Shown here: positions 5,242 to 6,627 of the stretch, piece after piece
How the letters are laid out: each line of letters opens with the position of its first letter
Numbering within the stretch: position 1 is the stretch's first letter
NCBI GenBank assembly: GCA_022712075.1
Contig: JALAHE010000240.1
Span: 1-6,627, forward strand
Length of the DNA stretch: 6,627 nucleotides
Reading direction: 5' to 3'
DNA from: Galactobacter sp.
GTDB lineage: Bacteria > Actinomycetota > Actinomycetes > Actinomycetales > Micrococcaceae
Position numbers and translations under genes: made by a program
The notes under the pieces: generated by a model
Told to the model about the DNA's origin: nothing
The model's input: the letters and a program-made list of their open reading frames with translations, nothing else
Databases searched by the model: none

Positions 5242-5877
5242 TCAGGCGCGGCGCACGGCAACGAGCACGCCGGTGCCCGTGGGAAGCATGGCGCTCGCGA
5301 AGCGCTCGTCGTCGCGCAGGAGGCGCTGGGCCTGGCGGGCCGAGAGCGTGCTGGGGTGGCGCACGGCCGGCTGCGGCACGGCGTCGTCGTCCAGCGCATC
5401 GTTGATGACAATGAGGCCGCCGGGGCGCAGGAGCCGGGCCGACTCGGCGACGTCGGCCGCGACGCGCTGGCGCGAGCCGTCAACGAGCACGAGGTCGTAG
5501 GACTCGTCGGCCAGCCGGGGGAGCACGTCCTGGCTGCGGCCGTTGATGGTGCGGGTCCGGTGAGAGACGAATCCGGCCTCGGAGAACGCGAGCCGCGCCG
5601 CGTCGAGGTGCTCGATGTCGGGCTCCACCGTGGTGAGGATCCCGCGCGCGTCCATGCCGCGCAGCAGGCAGACGCCGGAGACGCCCACGCCTGAACCGAT
5701 CTCCACGGCCGTGCGCACGCCAGCGCTCGCGGCGAGGACGGTGAGCAGGGCGCCGGTGCCGGCGGAGACGGGCTCCACGCCGAGCTCGTGCCCGCGCTCC
5801 CTCGCCCTGGCCAGCACGGCGTCCTCGACGGGCAGCGCCTCTGCGTAGGACCAGCTGCTGTGCTTGTGGGCGCTCAT
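5242..5877 (-). CDS. SAM-dependent O-methyltransferase (Rv1220c-like)
   Basis: A cytosolic class I methyltransferase of the metal-dependent O-methyltransferase family, 211 aa from the ATG at 5877. The N-terminal helices (SYAEALPVEDAVLARARERG) match the family. Motif I, the SAM-binding loop, is VEIGSGVGVSG (58-68). The acidic residue that binds the ribose is E85 in TTVEPD. DLVLVDGSR (128-136) carries the first metal-site aspartate, D133. The LLRPGG turn (149-154) leads into IVINDAL (156-162). The second metal site usually reads D-N but here reads N159-D160. The substrate is unknown. The C-terminus (LLRDDERF...GTGVLVAVRR) is complete. It is divergent from sigE, as Rv1220c is in M. tuberculosis. 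The ATG has only a weak GGAAG about 14 bases upstream, and a TAGACT -10 box would give a leader of about 40 bases. Confidence 0.88.
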   Translation of the reverse strand: MSAHKHSSWSYAEALPVEDAVLARARERGHELGVEPVSAGTGALLTVLAASAGVRTAVEIGSGVGVSGVCLLRGMDARGILTTVEPDIEHLDAARLAFSEAGFVSHRTRTINGRSQDVLPRLADESYDLVLVDGSRQRVAADVAESARLLRPGGLIVINDALDDDAVPQPAVRHPSTLSARQAQRLLRDDERFASAMLPTGTGVLVAVRRA

Positions 5878-5924
5878 GGGGCGTGAAGGCGCTTCCGTTG
5901 CATCGAAAAGGAGGGGGAGCCCTC

Positions 5925-5930
5925 AGTCTA
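5925..5930 (-). promoter_or_regulatory. Candidate -10 box of the methyltransferase gene
   Basis: TAGACT on the minus strand fits TANNNT. It would start transcription near 5918, about 40 bases before the ATG at 5877. No convincing -35 is seen upstream because the region is a GC-rich inverted repeat. Confidence 0.4.
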
Positions 5931-5933
5931 GTG

Positions 5934-5948
5934 CCCGGCCACGCCGGG
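5934..5948. repeat. GC-rich inverted repeat in the methyltransferase-sigE divergent region
   Basis: cccggc (5934-5939) and gccggg (5943-5948) form 6-bp arms around a three-base centre. It lies near the middle of the 118-base gap between two divergent genes, next to the candidate -10 of the methyltransferase. It could be an operator or chance in a GC-rich region. Confidence 0.3.
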
Positions 5949-5974
5949 CCGGGCCGCGCCGAAGGTTCAGCAAC

Positions 5975-6009
5975 TTCACAGCCTGCCCGAGCACAATGAC
6001 AACTGTGAA
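5975..6009. repeat. TTCACAG/CTGTGAA dyad around the sigE start
   Basis: ttcacag (5975-5981) and ctgtgaa (6003-6009) are perfect 7-bp inverted arms separated by 21 bases. The interval contains the sigE ATG at 5996. It could be a binding site for a regulator at the sigE 5' end, or an RNA hairpin that hides the start codon. No known box is recognised. Confidence 0.4.
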
Positions 6010-6577
6010 AACCACGTCGCCAGTCCCCGCGTCCGGGGTGCCGTCCCCGGAAGCGCTGGCAGCGGAGCACGGAGCCTCGCTGGCCCGGCTCGCGTACCGA
6101 TTGACCGGCAACCGCGCGGACGCGGAAGACCTCGTGCAGGAGACGTACGTGCGTGCCCTGCGCGCGCTCGAGCGCTTCACGCCGGGCTCCGTCGACGCCT
6201 GGCTGCGCCGCATCGCCACCAACCTCTTCCTCGACTCCGCGCGGCGCCGCGCCAAGCTGCGCTTCGACCCGCTGGCCGAGGACGCGGAGGAGCGGCTCGC
6301 CGCGACCGGGGACGGCCCCGAGCGCAGCTTCGAGTTTGCCCACCTCAACGCCGACGTCGCCGCCGCGCTCCTGGAGCTCGCCCCCGATTTCCGCGTGGCC
6401 GTGGTGCTGTGTGATCTCGAGGGCTTCTCCTACGAGGAGATCGCCGAGACGCTCGGCCTCAAGCTCGGCACGGTGCGCTCGCGCATCCACCGCGGCCGCA
6501 CGCAGTTGCGCGCGAGCCTGGCCCATCGCGATCCGCGCCCGTCCGCTCCGGCCCGAACCGTACTGGCGGGGCGCTGA
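5996..6577 (+). CDS. sigE: ECF sigma factor SigE
   Basis: RNA polymerase sigma factor of the extracytoplasmic-function group, complete at 193 aa from the ATG at 5996. Region 2 spans about 20-88: ARLAYRLTGNRADAEDLVQETYVRAL, with core-binding and -10-recognition segments, then DAWLRRIATNLFLDSARRRAK. A short acidic linker (about 90-118) leads to region 4 (120-175), with the helix-turn-helix YEEIAETLGLKLGTVRSRIHRGR. VVLCDLEGFSYEEI and KLGTVRSRIHRGR are nearly the same as I recall from M. tuberculosis SigE, which responds to envelope stress and is held by the anti-sigma factor RseA. The long N-terminal tail of mycobacterial SigE is missing here, so the protein starts close to region 2. There is no clear ribosome binding site before the ATG. 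Frames further upstream read through non-family sequence and are rejected. A divergent methyltransferase and a following gene support the assignment. Confidence 0.9.
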   Translation: MTTVKTTSPVPASGVPSPEALAAEHGASLARLAYRLTGNRADAEDLVQETYVRALRALERFTPGSVDAWLRRIATNLFLDSARRRAKLRFDPLAEDAEERLAATGDGPERSFEFAHLNADVAAALLELAPDFRVAVVLCDLEGFSYEEIAETLGLKLGTVRSRIHRGRTQLRASLAHRDPRPSAPARTVLAGR

Positions 6578-6580
6578 CGC

Positions 6581-6627
6581 GTGGTCTTTTCCTCTCACTT
6601 CATCGATCAGCTCGAGGTGGCTCAGTT
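6581..6627 (+). CDS. Start of a gene after sigE, probably the anti-sigma factor (partial)
   Basis: A GTG at 6581, three bases after the sigE stop codon, opens a frame that runs to the window edge and encodes MVFSSHFIDQLEVAQ. A GGCGGGG run at the end of sigE, about 12 bases before the GTG, could act as its ribosome binding site. Only 15 residues are visible, so no domain can be seen. The guess of an RseA-type, zinc-binding anti-sigma factor comes from position alone: sigE genes in actinobacteria are usually followed by one. Confidence 0.5.
   Translation, partial: MVFSSHFIDQLEVAQ

Noticed and set aside
5864..5995. N-terminal extension of SigE starting at 5864
   Set aside because: The added 44 residues are Arg/Ser/Pro-rich, overlap the divergent methyltransferase start and cross the promoter region.
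5480..6598. A 372-codon open frame on the minus strand opposite sigE and overlapping the methyltransferase in another frame
   Set aside because: The C-terminal part is an Arg-rich out-of-frame reading of the methyltransferase, and the rest is antisense to the conserved sigma factor.

Overview
The window looks like chromosomal core sequence from a GC-rich actinobacterium. The gene families, the TANNNT-type leaderless start signals and the gene neighbourhood all fit that phylum, probably a compact-genome member of Micrococcales or Actinomycetales. I cannot name the genus. There is no mobile element, CRISPR array, rRNA or tRNA, and no gene-free stretch reaches 300 bases.

Left half (1-3416), all on the minus strand: a four-gene glutamate-type polar amino acid ABC importer in the order gluA (ATPase), gluB (lipoprotein binding protein), gluC and gluD (permeases). 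It is read from about 3416 down to 100 and closes with a very large palindromic terminator at 39-92. A second strong hairpin lies between gluB and gluC and probably sets subunit stoichiometry.

A 145-base divergent promoter region (3417-3561) separates this operon from a plus-strand pair: a long LOG/TIGR00730 Rossmann-fold protein and a membrane-anchored DivIVA-domain protein whose GTG start directly follows the LOG stop codon. DUF3117 follows with its own clear promoter. An 18-bp-stem hairpin (5168-5207) then separates it from a convergent minus-strand O-methyltransferase.

On the right edge, divergent from the methyltransferase, are a SigE-type ECF sigma factor and the first codons of a downstream gene, probably its anti-sigma factor. 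The set LOG, DivIVA-domain protein, DUF3117, methyltransferase, sigE keeps the order of the Mycobacterium tuberculosis Rv1205-Rv1209-Rv1211-Rv1220c-Rv1221 segment, with the intervening genes missing.

I do not see a clearly new biological system. The items worth following up are the unannotated RNA and DNA structures (39-92, 1640-1671, 3527-3545, 5168-5207, 5975-6009), some start-site questions, and two departures from family motifs in the LOG protein and the methyltransferase.
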